This document shows positions 50,725-58,363 of a stretch of 64,000 nt of DNA, one piece after another. Source of the DNA: Polydactylus sextarius. Taxonomy: Eukaryota; Chordata; Actinopteri; Polynemidae. The notes below the pieces were generated by a model that saw only the letters and a list, made by a program, of their open reading frames with translations, was not told the DNA's origin and did no database searches. The position numbers and the translations under genes are program-made. Positions within the stretch are counted from its first letter, which is position 1. Every line of letters starts with the position of its first letter. The stretch spans positions 23,430,802-23,494,801 of the forward strand of contig CM028931.1 in the NCBI GenBank assembly GCA_016801845.1, given 5' to 3'.

Positions 50725-53700
50725 GTTCCAAATTTTTTGACAAACAGTAGGATACTACTTCCAATAAAGGGTAGAAGAAGAAAAGAAACATAGTACACTT
50801 ATCTATCTATCTATAGGATACTACTTCCAATAAACAGTAGAAGAAGAAAAGAAACATGATTTGACTATCTATCTGTGGTTCAACTTTTTTTAACAAACAG
50901 TAGGATACTACTTCCAATAAACAGTAGAAGAAGAAAAAAAATATAGAATATGATTTGACTATCTATCTACCCATCTATGGTTCGAAATTTTTGACAAACA
51001 GCAGGATACTACTTCCAATAAACAGTAGAAGAAGAAAAGAAACATAGTTCGCTTATATTATCTATCTTTCTATCTATCTGTGGTCCAAATTTTCTAACAA
51101 ACAGTAGGATACTACTTCCAATTAACAGTAGAACAAGAAAATAAACTGAATGTTTTGATTATCTCTCCATCCACCATCCATCCGTGCTTCCAACTTTTCT
51201 GACAAACAGTGGGATACTACTTCCAATAAACAGCAGAAGAAGAAAGGAACGTGAATCTGGTTTGATTATCCATCCATCCATCTATCCTTTTGTTCAGTAT
51301 TCCCATGTTGTTGCAGCACTGTGTGTGTGCATGTGTGTGTGTGCGTGTGTGTGTGTCCCGAGGCGCACCACGGCCTGCCGTCTGGACGCTTTACTACTGG
51401 ACAGAGTAAAGTGCAGGTCACGGTTTCGGTCTGACACAGAAAAACGACTCTAATTCAGTCCGTGCACAGTTATTAGAGTGGAAAGACGACAGCATGGAGG
51501 TGTGTGTGTGTGTGTGTTACTGTGTGACCCTAATTCCACGTCTCTTATCATGTCTCGGGACATAGATCATACCACGCTACGCCACCACCGACTGATCATC
51601 CGTTCGAAATACATATGTATGCGTTTGTAATGTAATAACAGTAAAGTCTTTGAAATGTAAAATCCCATCTAAAGAAGGCAGCATCCTATCAAAACACACG
51701 CTCGTATTTGCGTATTTTTTTTTTTTTTTTTAAATCTTTTATCTAACTTTTCCTCCCTGTAATATCAACCCCCTCAAGACCACACGCGCGCTTTTAATCA
51801 TCCCAGCTGCAGGATACAGAACGAGAAACAATTAATAATTGATGCGCTCTTAGTGAGTAACAGGGTCGGGAGAAACCAAATGAAGAGGAGGAAGAACGGA
51901 CGGCTTAAGGGGGGAGTAGGCTCTCGAGGTAGTGGTCGTCAAGTGACCGGCCCCCGGAGCTGAATGGGATGCTGTTGCCGTGGCGACGGGCCCTTATCCC
52001 GTCACCCTTAGAGATGAGCGGAGCAGGTGCTGGAGGCTGATTAGTAAAGCGGTGAGGTTTTCACTGGTCACATAATGAGCCCTCAGTGCTGGGCCGAGGT
52101 GGTCGGAGAGACGAGTAGTGACACGCAGGAAGGAAAGGAGGCGCTCCGACATTTAGCGAGGAAATTCACAGGCAAACGTCTGAGTACACGACATGGAAGT
52201 TTTGTTACGTAACCGAACTGAAATTCAACAAAAAAAAAAAAATCTACTTTATAGAAACTTAGCAATCGTTTATGGCCTATTTTTGACCAGTCCCTGCCGG
52301 ATTTCGCAATTTTGCGATCGCAACCAGACTCGCTGGAATTTCGCAATATTGCTATAGCAAGCAGTCCCTTCGGGACTTCGTAATATTGCGATCGCAACCA
52401 CGAATCATTCGCTCCAAGATTTTGCAATTTTGCGATCGCAACCAGGCCCTCTGGAACTTCGCAATATGGCGACAGCAAGCAGGCCCTTAAGGATTTCGCA
52501 ATATAGCGATCGCAACCATAAATTAGTCCCTCTGAGATTTCGCAATATTGCGATCGCAACCAGACCCGCTGGAATTTTGCAATATTGCGATAGCAAGCAG
52601 TCCCTCCAGGATTTCGCAATATTGTCATGGGAACCATAAATCAACCTCGCAATATTGCGACTGCAACTTGAAATCAGTCCATCCAGGATTTCGCACTATT
52701 GCGATCGCAAATCAGTCCTGCTGGGATTTCGCGATCTGAGATTTCCCAATATTGCGACCTCAACCATAAATCAGGAAGGATTGATTCAGGAATCCTCTCA
52801 CAGGAATCCTAAAGGGACCGATTATTGATTATTGAGTCTGGAAACCTTGGTTAAAGACACAGAGCGGCAAATGTTGGTACCTGGACGCTGTTGTTGCCAG
52901 CGGCGGTGGCTCTTTTAACACGTCTGCCCAACGCCATCGCCTCGCCAAGTAACATGGCCACCCGGCGCTCCATGTTGGCTTGGAAGGTCCTCTCGCCCAC
53001 TTTCTGGTCAAGTACACCCAGAAGCACTGCGCACACAGACAATAGAGATATACGGTGTAAAAAGAACAATCTCACATTTGATATATTAGTTCATGTAAGA
53101 GGGAAAATAAAACCCATTGTACCTGTTCTAACCCAGGAGGAGCGCAGCAGCTGGCTGGTGTTCAGTTCAGGATAAAGGAAAGCTGTTCGGAGAAGGAGAC
53201 GACGATTTTAAAGTAGTGTTGAAATACTGGATTTTAATGAGACTAATGAGACTCACGCTCGGCGATCTGCAGCACAGGAAAGCCCATGTAGTAGCTGAAC
53301 TCCACCGTGGTGAGCTTCATCAGAGCGTCGCTGACCTCCGAGCCCGTCAGGTAACCCAGAGAAGCGCGCGTGGTGAAGGTGATGTCCACCGGCTGCCTCG
53401 CCAGACGCTGCTCCTGGTGTTTTGGAGCTGCCATGGTGATGTTTACAATCTGGAACGTGGTCAAAACAGAGGACGACAGTTACGCGACCAAATGCGTTTT
53501 CCACATGGGGCCAGAGTGCTCGGCGACACTTTGTTTTTCCGTTCTGTGACAAACCTTTTGATTTAATCCTAATATTTATTCCAGCTCGACGACTAAAATA
53601 CAAGCGCCAGAATAATAGGATTACGCACTAAACCACATCACAAAACATGTTCTTTATTAACAGAGAGGAAGCTTATTGTTACGGCCGCTGCTCTGCTTGT

Positions 53701-54343
53701 TTTTGAGGGAGTTTGTGCAGCGAAAGTTGAAAGTTGCGGCAGAAGTGACGCCATTTTAAAACAGAAAAAAGTTGCGGTGTGGGGCTTTCGTTCCTTTCGT
53801 TTTTAAGTGACTGTTATTGTAGCCCCAACGCTAAAAATCGCAACTTTCGGTAGTTGCGGTAGGGGGGTGAGACTGAGTTGCGATTTTTCTTCCCTTTTAA
53901 AAAGAGAAAGTTGCAGTGTTGTTTTCTCGTTCCCTTCATTTTTATAATTAATTGTTGGATTACAATTATACCGTTTTTGCAGTTTTCCCCCTTGGAAATA
54001 AATTGCAACTTTGACCTGTTCCTGCAACTTTTTTTAAAAATAAATAAATAAAAAATCGCAAACAATGCTCCAAAAGACTGCTGTTGCGATAAAGTCACTT
54101 TTTAAATTAAAATTATACTGTTATTGCAACTTTTTCCCTTTAAAATGAAAAAAAAAAAAAAAAAAGGAAAATCGCAACTTTGACTTGTTCCCGCAACTTT
54201 AGTTTCATTATGTATAATTAATTGTTAAAGTAACTGCAACTTTTTTTTTGCGACAAATGCCCCCAAACACTTGCTGTTGCAATAAAGTTGCGGGAACAAG
54301 TCAAAGTGTTTTTTTTTTAAAGGAGGAAAAATTACAATAACAG

Positions 54344-54384
<41 letters not shown>

Positions 54385-57300
54385 TCAAGGGAGAAAAATT
54401 ACAGTTGATTAAATTGAAGTGAAAGAAAGGGCAAGAACAAATAGCAACAATATAGTTGCCCCTGCAACTATATTGCAACAAAACACCCCTAAACACTACT
54501 GTTGTAATAAAGTTGCGGGGGCAACTATATTGTTCCAAGGAAAAATTACAATAACAGTTAATTAAAAAAAATGTAAATCGCCAATTTTTAATTTTTTTTT
54601 TTAAAAGGGGAAAAAAACTGCAATAACAATTGATTAAAATAAAGGGAAAGAAACAAAACAAAACAAAAAAAAGGCAACTCCTACTTGTTCCTGCAACTTT
54701 TTTGGAGAAAAGTTGCATACTGGAGGATCTGGTAATAACTCCTGTAATAAATAAATATAAAATAATGACAGAGTCTTTGAGCTTTTCAGTAAAATATTCT
54801 CTTCGGTGCTGAACCAGTTGATCCATCTGGTATCCATCAGGATGAGATCCAACAGTTAGAGTTGGGAGAATATAGCTGGGGGAGAATGAGGTCTGGGCCA
54901 CTACGCTTACAACGTCAATATAGTGACCCAGATTTAATAAATGATGTAAAACGGATAGCTGGATTGACGGAGCATGAATCCGATTTTGTCACAGCAAAGC
55001 GGTAATTAAAGGCTTCTAGCTTTACTCTTCTACCCACGGCGACATCTGGTTGCACTCACTTGGACCGTGAAGTTCGTCGACTGCTTGGAGCGGCGTCGCA
55101 CTTCGGCGAACGCCATGGTCAAGCCTCTTTCGATGCTCTCGCTGAAGTTGCAGTAGCGGACGTCAACGTGGCCTGGAACGAACTGCAGCACTGCGCAGAT
55201 AGAGAGTTTTGGTTTAGTTTGGTTATCTAAAAAAAAAACAAAACAAAAATAAAAAAATCGGACATTCTGGCGTTTGCCGACCTGTGTGGACCTGATATCT
55301 GCTATCGGGTACCGTCCAGCTGGGAGACACAGACAGGAAGCGGCGTCCGGACCTCCTCAGGGCGTTGATGACGGATATGGCGGTGTACACAACCGGACCA
55401 GACACCGCCCGGAAAACGAACTTCGGTGGACCGTCCACGACCTTAACCGAAAAACGAAGCGGGGACGCAAACGTCACACTCAGTGGTCATTCAGTGGTGA
55501 TGAAGTGGTCGTGTCAAATAAGCGGCTGGTGATTTCGAGAGGTCTTGACGATCTACTCTACTCTAAGTGGTCTGGTCTTCGTGGCACATCTGGACCACAG
55601 TAACGTATAAACGCAACTGCATCATCTCAGTATATAGTGATCGAGTAAATGATTGAATATCCGTGAGTAATTAGAAGTGTTTTAGTCATTTCTGTTGCCA
55701 AAACAAATTTAGTTTCTTTTCTTCTTCTACTGTTTATTGGAAGTAGTATCCTACTGTTTGCCTGAAGGAGAGATAGATAGACAGAATAATCTGTCTCTTT
55801 TCTTCTTCTACTGTTTATTGTAAGTAGAATCCTACTGTTTGTCAGAAAGTTTGAAAATTAGACAAACAGCCATATTGTTTCTTTTCTTCTTCTACTGTTT
55901 ATTGGTAGTAGTAGTAACCTACTGTTTGTCACATAGTTAGATAAACAGATAGTTAATTAGAATGTATTATGTTTCTTTTCTTCTTCTAGTGTTTATTGGA
56001 AGTAGTAACCTACTGTTTGTCAGAAAGCTTGATAGGTAAATAGATAATTCGAATGTATTATGTTACTTTTCTTCTTCTACTGTTTATTGGAAGTTGTATC
56101 ATGCTGTTTGTGAGAAAGTTTGAAGCACGGATAGATGAATAGATGTGGTCTGTTTCATGTCAAAATGTCGTATACTAACAACTAACAACCTGCATTCTAT
56201 TATCTTCAAATAAACAAACATCTACTCCACCGTAGAAACAAATGTACCTGCAGCTCCACTGACTTGTTGAATTCCGCTTTGAGTATATCTCTGATTTGAG
56301 ACTTGGCGTATCCAACTGTGGCCCCAGAGGGAAAAGCTGCGGGAAATAAACAGGATGAGTCTCGGTTAGACCTTCGCGCCGTAAGTAAGAGCGATTTCTT
56401 TTGAGCTGACACATCAAACTTACCAATTTTGACTAAATAAACGGGCCTGTCAACACTGCAGAGGTACTGTCTTGCTGTTGTTGCTGCAGTTGTCGTCTTC
56501 ACGCTGGTGGTAGGGACGGCGTTGGCGCCGGTGGTTGCTTCAGTGGTGGTAGTTGTAGTTGTAGGCTGTTGAGACGTTGTTGTGGTGGTGGTAGCGGTAG
56601 TTAAGGGCGAAGTAGCGACCGTAGCTTCACTGCTAACTGGCACTGAGGTCACCGTGGCTCGGCGTCACCTTCACCGTCGTCGGTCACGCCCTGATCACTC
56701 AAAACGGCCGGTGGTCCCGTAGTGACATTAGAAGTAGGATCAGTCGAAACTTAAAGTGGTATTAAGGGTTTGTTCGGTTGTGGAAGGCGAGTCTTGGGGA
56801 GTTGATTCTGTTGGGCCGGCGGTTGCGTTGGGAACAGGTTGAGTAGGAATAGCAGAGAAGACTGCTGTTGTAGTTAACACTGGAGCGGTGTCTGCGGTGC
56901 TCGACAGGAAGGACTCCGTAACAAACCAATGGACGTCCGTCAGAGACGATGACGTGGACGTTGCGTCGTCTGGAAGCAAAGGCGTAAGATGGGGTGATAT
57001 AGCTTCTGTTAACGCGACGCTGTCTAGGGTCAGACTTGGAGTGGGTGTAGACCACATTGTAGTTGACACCTGACCCCCCCAGGCCGAAGACGAGGCGTCA
57101 AAGAAGTGGCTGGGGACTATTGAAGGATCCAGAACGGGCTCGGAGACGGTGACCAGCTGAGGATTCGCCTCCGTGGTGGCTGCGGCGGCGGACTCGTCGA
57201 ACCCCGACAGATCGCTGGACGACTCCTCCTCGGTTTGGTTGCTTTGACTGCCAGCGCCGCCGGTGGGCGTGGTTTCCGTCGGCGTGGCGACGGACATGAT

Positions 57301-58363
57301 CGTGACCTTGCCTTTGTGCTCGGCTCCGACGCCGGAGCCGTTCTCCTTGGTCAGCTGGATGGTGTAGTACTCCAAACTGTTCATGTCGGGCAGAAGAACG
57401 TCGGTGGGTTGGATCGTAAAAGCGTCGGGCCAGTCTATGTCGGAGATGTCGGGTATGTCGGTGTTCGGACCGTGAACTGTTGACTGTAGCGGAATACTGC
57501 CGCCGTATGCCGTCGTGAAGCTGGGAGATGTTGCGAAATGAAGAGGATACGAGGACGAAGGAGATATGCCCACTCTGGAAGGGAAAGATGTATCGTAGCT
57601 TTCTGTGTAGTCCTCCAGGTCATACGAGTCGGAGGGAACTTTCGTGACCAAAGAGTAGTCGTCTCCGTCTGAATTTAAGAAAGACATCGTCTCTAGATAG
57701 TCCCCGGACCCCCAGTCTGGCTCCATTGTGTTGGTGGGGTAGAAGTCCTCTGGAGGGACCTCAGTGGGCTCAGATGACGGTGACGTAGGGTGAGGGGCAA
57801 TGAAAGGCACGTTGTAGCCAGGCACCAGAACCTCATCTGAGTTGGGTAGCACGTATAGTGGTACCCAGTCGGGGGAGTCCAGATCGGAGGGCTGGGGAAG
57901 CGGGCGGGTTGGGAGGTCGCGTTTCCTCGCGTTTGAGAAGAAGAGGGGCCAAAGAGGGGCGTCGAGGAAACGTTGGACCGGGGCAGCTGTTGGGTTCTCG
58001 TACGAGTCGGAGAAAGAGCGGCGGATCGCTTCCGGTCTGCGGGGAGTTGAGCTGCCGCCTCGGATTGAAGACTAGACCTGGACGCTGGTTCGGAGGGGGA
58101 AAGGGGACGCGGTTCTTCCGCAAGGAAGTGACTTGGGTCGAAGGGTTCGGAAGGGGAAGGGGGAATACGTTGCCACCGAAAAGGCATGCCGTCGGCAGTC
58201 CTGGCTTCATGGGCGGGGTTGGGAATGAACGGGGCAACGGGTGAGTCCGGACTCTGGAAGGCAGTGTTACGCGAGGCTGCCGGTGGCGGCGGTGACCCTG
58301 TTGAACTCGGAAAATCTCCGAGGAAGTCCGCATGACGGTGCGCGGAGTGTAGCCGAGAGTCAC
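35314..58363 (-). CDS. kiaa1549: KIAA1549/KIAA1549L-family membrane protein, 19 exons, 5' end missing
   Basis: Family knowledge: KIAA1549 proteins are large type I single-pass membrane proteins. The human protein is reported at the photoreceptor connecting cilium, is linked to recessive retinitis pigmentosa, and is the fusion partner of BRAF in pilocytic astrocytoma. Seen here: 19 exons with GT-AG borders and consistent phases, about 4.9 kb of coding sequence (roughly 1,640 codons), somewhat shorter than the human protein partly because exon 1 is absent. The order is a Ser/Thr/Pro-rich ectodomain, then conserved ectodomain blocks (FNKSVELQ, SGPVVYTAISVINALR, TVLLGVLDQKVGERTFQ, DVQRAAIVLGYRVQGILAQ). 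One helix (WIIIGVVIPLLVVIIIISIL) follows at about residue 980, then a cytoplasmic tail of about 630 residues ending SQKQAAMPSYHS. Frame breaks in exons 2 and 14 are described separately. The choice between KIAA1549 and KIAA1549L cannot be settled by eye, so the symbol denotes the family. Confidence 0.92.
35780..36735. repeat. ATGCTAC-type minisatellite with conserved flank (copy 2, intronic)
   Basis: About 700 bp of GATGCTACAATGCTATGA-like units between exons 20 and 19, followed by GCATCAGAGACAGTTTGCAA and CTGGCTAATGAGGACTCC, as at 7,860-8,340. The array here is several times longer than copy 1. Confidence 0.9.
36913..37061 (-). CDS. kiaa1549: KIAA1549 family exon 19
   Basis: A 149 nt exon, phase 1 to phase 0, with acceptor TGTGTGTAG (preceded by a TG microsatellite) and donor GAC/GTAGTG. 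It encodes AQLHHLTQVGLSSRLNSYPA, GVRAPPGQNGGIGWNQYHDD and FSRVEPEKD. HLTQVG is conserved in the family. Confidence 0.92.
37345..37490 (-). CDS. kiaa1549: KIAA1549 family exon 18
   Basis: A 146 nt exon, phase 2 to phase 1, with acceptor GTATTTCAG and donor ACAG/GTACAC. It encodes QGIGSSYLPPGETGGHGDQL, QADSLFSSRGLYDELPSSAR and PRPVGGTT. GLYDELPS followed by ARPRPVGGTTG is a family signature. A short CA repeat sits in the polypyrimidine region upstream. Confidence 0.93.
37575..37995. repeat. GATA-linked dispersed tandem repeat, cluster C
   Basis: About six copies in mixed orientation in the intron between exons 18 and 17. The inverted pair (plus-type at about 37,885, minus-type at 37,945) can form a hairpin. 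Confidence 0.88.
38267..38319 (-). CDS. kiaa1549: KIAA1549 family exon 17 (microexon)
   Basis: A 53 nt exon, phase 0 to phase 2, with acceptor TCTCCCACAG and donor GAG/GTTAGT. It encodes RFTELSMTSPSVQALTP and completes the next codon with exon 18. The length is exactly what the neighbouring phases require, which is the main support, together with good splice sites. Confidence 0.83.
38722..39045 (-). CDS. kiaa1549: KIAA1549 family exon 16
   Basis: A 324 nt exon, phase 0 at both ends, with acceptor ATCTTCCAG and donor AAC/GTAAGC. It encodes SDPDQGPGSPHRSPSPTDDV, a Pro-rich run, then YMPPQPSIEEARQQMHSLLD and DAFALVSPTSQGSTAG, the best conserved part of the cytoplasmic tail, ending in a Ser/Gly/Pro-rich segment (WGPSYQGFSPFPN). 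Confidence 0.95.
39070..39790. repeat. GCTAAATTAGCT-type minisatellite in intron 15
   Basis: Degenerate units such as TTAGCTAAGTTAGCTCCAAG and GGCTAAATTAGCTAACATA between exons 16 and 15. Related arrays lie at 60,170-61,260, 62,165-62,690 and 63,440-63,900. Confidence 0.88.
39897..40041 (-). CDS. kiaa1549: KIAA1549 family exon 15
   Basis: A 145 nt exon, phase 2 to phase 0, with acceptor GTTTTTCAG and donor GTA/GTAAGT. It encodes GRGRRSPKQRMKEQLNGGMM followed by EADKDHLITEDNDAAYRKCP and GVNNVAYV. A basic cluster followed by KDxLIT is characteristic. Confidence 0.92.
40142..40372 (-). CDS. kiaa1549: KIAA1549 family exon 14 (one-base frameshift)
   Basis: A 231 nt exon with acceptor CCTCAG and donor AAAAG/GTCAGG. 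It encodes IQVALRHKSEIEHHRNKIRL and RAKRKGHYDFP, then after a frame change AMDDVTGGLGDPKDQD and RIYQKAQTQIDKILDPDTQM. Entry phase 0 and exit phase 2 require a length of 3n+2, but 231 is 3n, so the exon carries one extra base. The four-G run at 40,279-40,282 is where the two frames meet; three Gs would restore FPAMDD. Confidence 0.93.
40448..41012 (-). repeat. GATA-linked dispersed tandem repeat, cluster D
   Basis: Five copies of CTTCTACTGTTTATTGGAAG plus TAGTATCCTACTGTTTGTCA and a GATA run, minus orientation, in the intron between exons 14 and 13. Confidence 0.9.
41350..42017. mobile_element. hAT-like MITE (CAGTCCCTCCAGGATTTTG end)
   Basis: Left end CAGTCCCTCCAGGATTTT, right end AAAAGTCCTGGAGGGTCTG, imperfect inverted repeats of about 17 bp starting CAG and ending CTG as in hAT elements. 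The interior repeats TTTTGTTGCAATAAAGTTGC and CAAGTCAAAGTTGCGATTTT. I could not confirm an 8 bp target duplication. Confidence 0.65.
42132..42337 (-). CDS. kiaa1549: KIAA1549 family exon 13
   Basis: A 206 nt exon, phase 1 to phase 0, with acceptor CCCTCCTCAG and donor GAG/GTTTGA. It encodes PPPVNGTSEQLSSAAIFEHV, DRMSRAADTSRRLPNKVQLI and AMQPMPMPPLHRPPVNG through to TNQINKE. IFEHVDR and QLIAMQP are family signatures. Confidence 0.93.
42702..42740. repeat. CA microsatellite
   Basis: An uninterrupted run of about 19 CA units in the intron between exons 13 and 12. Confidence 0.95.
42970..43505 (-). repeat. GATA-linked dispersed tandem repeat, cluster E
   Basis: Six copies in minus orientation, each core followed by GTTTGAACCATAGATAGATA. 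A CT run lies further on at about 43,748-43,766. Confidence 0.9.
44022..44131 (-). CDS. kiaa1549: KIAA1549 family exon 12
   Basis: A 110 nt exon, phase 2 to phase 1, with acceptor GTCTGGCCAG and donor ACGC/GTAAGG. It encodes ISPSDVDSVVSDRSSEQEST followed by EENLRAHATPSDSKQT, the acidic Ser-rich cytoplasmic stretch typical of the family. Confidence 0.9.
44205..44775. repeat. A-rich minisatellite (AAATGGAAACAAAAA)
   Basis: Units of about 20-25 bp containing AATGGAAGCAAAAAA or AATGGAATCAAAAAA, in the intron 3' of exon 11. It is complementary in sequence to the T-rich array at 45,595-46,205 on the other side of the exon. Confidence 0.85.
45113..45342 (-). CDS. kiaa1549: KIAA1549 family exon 11
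   Basis: A 230 nt exon, phase 0 to phase 2, with acceptor CCCCTCAG and donor AAAG/GTCAGT. It encodes LQAPSVKGFDFAKLHLGQQS, KDDIMVIQE and a Ser/Pro-rich cytoplasmic segment (LSPSENGEIPTPISK) ending SRRRER. The flanking introns carry complementary A-rich and T-rich arrays (see findings). Confidence 0.95.
45595..46205. repeat. T-rich minisatellite (TTTTTGTTTCCATTTACC)
   Basis: About 25 units of TTTTTTGTTTCCATTTA(C/T)C in the intron 5' of exon 11. It yields long Phe-rich open frames on the plus strand which are not genes. Confidence 0.9.
46530..46940. repeat. CTT/CCT pyrimidine-rich microsatellites
   Basis: Two runs, about 46,540-46,640 and 46,850-46,935, purine-rich (GAG/GAA) on the minus strand. 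They create Glu-rich frames (from MSSEEEEEEEEGEEE at 46,641) inside the intron between exons 11 and 10. Confidence 0.85.
47325..48003. repeat. CATC/CATCCATC minisatellite, 680 bp
   Basis: Near-continuous (CATCCATCCATCAT)n with ACCCGTCATC and CCTTCATCATC variants forming a higher-order repeat of roughly 200 bp. It stays open for 239 codons on plus (HPSIHHPS) and is not a gene. Confidence 0.95.
48310..49055. mobile_element. hAT-like MITE family, intronic copy
   Basis: Shares GTTGCAATAAAGTTGC, AAGTCAAAGTTGCGATGTTT and the right end GTTGCTATCGCGATATCGCG AAATCCTGGAG with 41,350-42,017. The left end is lost. It abuts exon 10, leaving only about 15 bp before the donor side. Confidence 0.6.
49071..49255 (-). 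CDS. kiaa1549: KIAA1549 family exon 10 (transmembrane helix)
   Basis: A 185 nt exon, phase 1 to phase 0, with acceptor TTGTCCAAAG and donor AAG/GTAGAG. It encodes a short polar linker (VEKVMSSPSDSESTNM), the single hydrophobic helix WIIIGVVIPLLVVIIIISIL, and the hallmark juxtamembrane YWKLCRTDKLEFQPD leading to IQQRQK. A 21-base A/T homopolymer tract lies just upstream of the acceptor. Confidence 0.95.
49320..49690 (-). repeat. GATA-linked dispersed tandem repeat, cluster F
   Basis: Five minus-orientation copies just upstream of exon 10 in the transcript direction (intron 9). Confidence 0.9.
49691..50036. mobile_element. piggyBac-like MITE end (ATGAGGGTTAA)
   Basis: Two GGGTCAAATnTGACCC-like palindromes (GGGTCAAATTTCAAGG at 49,701; GGGTCAAATATGACCC at about 49,978) and a terminal GAGGGTTAA at 50,028-50,036, the inverse of the end at 22,943. 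An internal T-run lies at about 49,819-49,837. Confidence 0.42.
50152..50329 (-). CDS. kiaa1549: KIAA1549 family exon 9
   Basis: A 178 nt exon, phase 0 to phase 1, with acceptor CACCTAAAAG and donor CAGC/GTGAGT. It encodes IVSANRLVGADHPLEIIYFV, EGPSGQRIPGVQTANLLNSL and DVQRAAIVLGYRVQGILAQ, the conserved membrane-proximal ectodomain. Confidence 0.92.
50685..51290 (+). repeat. GATA-linked dispersed tandem repeat, cluster G
   Basis: Six plus-orientation copies in intron 8, starting with (TATC)n and ending with CATC/TCCA runs. GT microsatellites follow at about 51,319-51,356 and 51,498-51,518. Confidence 0.9.
51291..52284. other. Intron 8 sequence, nothing recognised
   Basis: Apart from the GT runs and a T-run near 51,715-51,731, I see no feature. 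The open frame at 52,083-52,637 (minus) runs into the array below and is an artefact of it. Confidence 0.5.
52285..52775. repeat. Tandem array of a hAT-like MITE terminus (TTGCGATCGCAA)
   Basis: About eleven units of roughly 42 bp: AGTCCCTCCAGGATTTCGCA plus ATATTGCGATCGCAACCA. The unit matches the terminus of the MITE family (CCCTCCAGGATTT) joined to its subterminal GCGATnGCAAC, so only the end of the element has been amplified. Confidence 0.85.
52881..53026 (-). CDS. kiaa1549: KIAA1549 family exon 8
   Basis: A 146 nt exon, phase 1 to phase 0, with acceptor GTGTGCGCAG and donor CAG/GTACCA. It encodes VLLGVLDQKVGERTFQANME followed by RRVAMLLGEAMALGRRVKRA and TAAGNNSVQ. RRVKRA is a possible basic processing site in the ectodomain (inference). 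Confidence 0.92.
53123..53182 (-). CDS. kiaa1549: KIAA1549 family exon 7
   Basis: A 60 nt microexon, phase 1 to phase 1, with acceptor TCCGAACAG and donor ACAG/GTACAA. It encodes FLYPELNTSQLLRSSWVRT and links the QIAEP motif of exon 6 to TVLLGVLDQK of exon 8, as in the family. Confidence 0.92.
53257..53449 (-). CDS. kiaa1549: KIAA1549 family exon 6
   Basis: A 193 nt exon, phase 0 to phase 1, with acceptor CACGTTCCAG and donor GAGC/GTGAGT. It encodes IVNITMAAPKHQEQRLARQP, VDITFTTRASLGYLTGSEVS and a segment ending YYMGFPVLQIAE, joined to exon 7 as QIAE-P-FLYPELN. Confidence 0.93.
53715..54740. mobile_element. hAT-like MITE family, degenerate copies in intron 5
   Basis: Repeats of TTGCAATAAAGTTGCGGG and CAAGTCAAAGT on both strands, ending GTTGCATACTGGAGGATCTG. 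A (TA)n of about 30 bp is at 54,347-54,380. Several insertions or internal duplications are likely; I could not separate them. Confidence 0.6.
55060..55190 (-). CDS. kiaa1549: KIAA1549 family exon 5
   Basis: A 131 nt exon, phase 1 to phase 0, with acceptor ATCTGCGCAG and donor CAA/GTGAGT. It encodes VLQFVPGHVDVRYCNFSESI followed by ERGLTMAFAEVRRRSKQSTN and FTVQ. NFS and NFT are candidate N-glycosylation sites. Confidence 0.93.
55282..55441 (-). CDS. kiaa1549: KIAA1549 family exon 4
   Basis: A 160 nt exon, phase 0 to phase 1, with acceptor CGGTTAAG and donor ACAG/GTCGGC (a weak donor). It encodes VVDGPPKFVFRAVSGPVVY, TAISVINALRRSGRRFLS and a segment ending RYQVHT. The SGPVVYTAISVINALR block is among the best conserved parts of the ectodomain. 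Confidence 0.93.
55715..56135 (-). repeat. GATA-linked dispersed tandem repeat, cluster H
   Basis: Five minus-orientation copies in intron 3, with reduced GATA runs. Confidence 0.9.
56248..56336 (-). CDS. kiaa1549: KIAA1549 family exon 3
   Basis: An 89 nt exon, phase 1 to phase 0. The acceptor is TTCCCGCAG and the donor CAG/GTACAT. It encodes (A)FPSGATVGYAKSQIRDIL then KAEFNKSVELQ, a strongly conserved ectodomain segment of the family. The NKS sequon is a potential N-glycosylation site. Confidence 0.93.
56424..58363 (-). CDS. kiaa1549: KIAA1549 family exon 2 (large mucin-like ectodomain exon, frame-broken)
   Basis: The acceptor reads TTTCTCCGCAG before 58,363 and the donor GTAAGTTT follows 56,424 in phase 1. 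The main frame encodes DLDSPDWVPLYVLPNSDEV, then an acidic Tyr-rich stretch, SLEYYTIQLTKENGSG, long Ser/Thr/Pro regions and a poly-Thr tract ending ARQYLCSVDRPVYLVKI. It is interrupted: a frame change lies between about 57,890 and 58,071 (the main frame has TAG at 58,072-58,074), another near 56,746 (TGA at 56,740), and a return near 56,655. From 58,363 two other frames are open for several hundred bases, so the first 300 nt cannot be assigned a frame with confidence. Composition fits an O-glycosylated extracellular stalk. Confidence 0.82.

Noticed and set aside
52083..52637. 184-codon minus-strand frame
   Set aside because: Mostly the amplified MITE terminus array; repetitive IAKSWRxCLLxQYC words, no domain.
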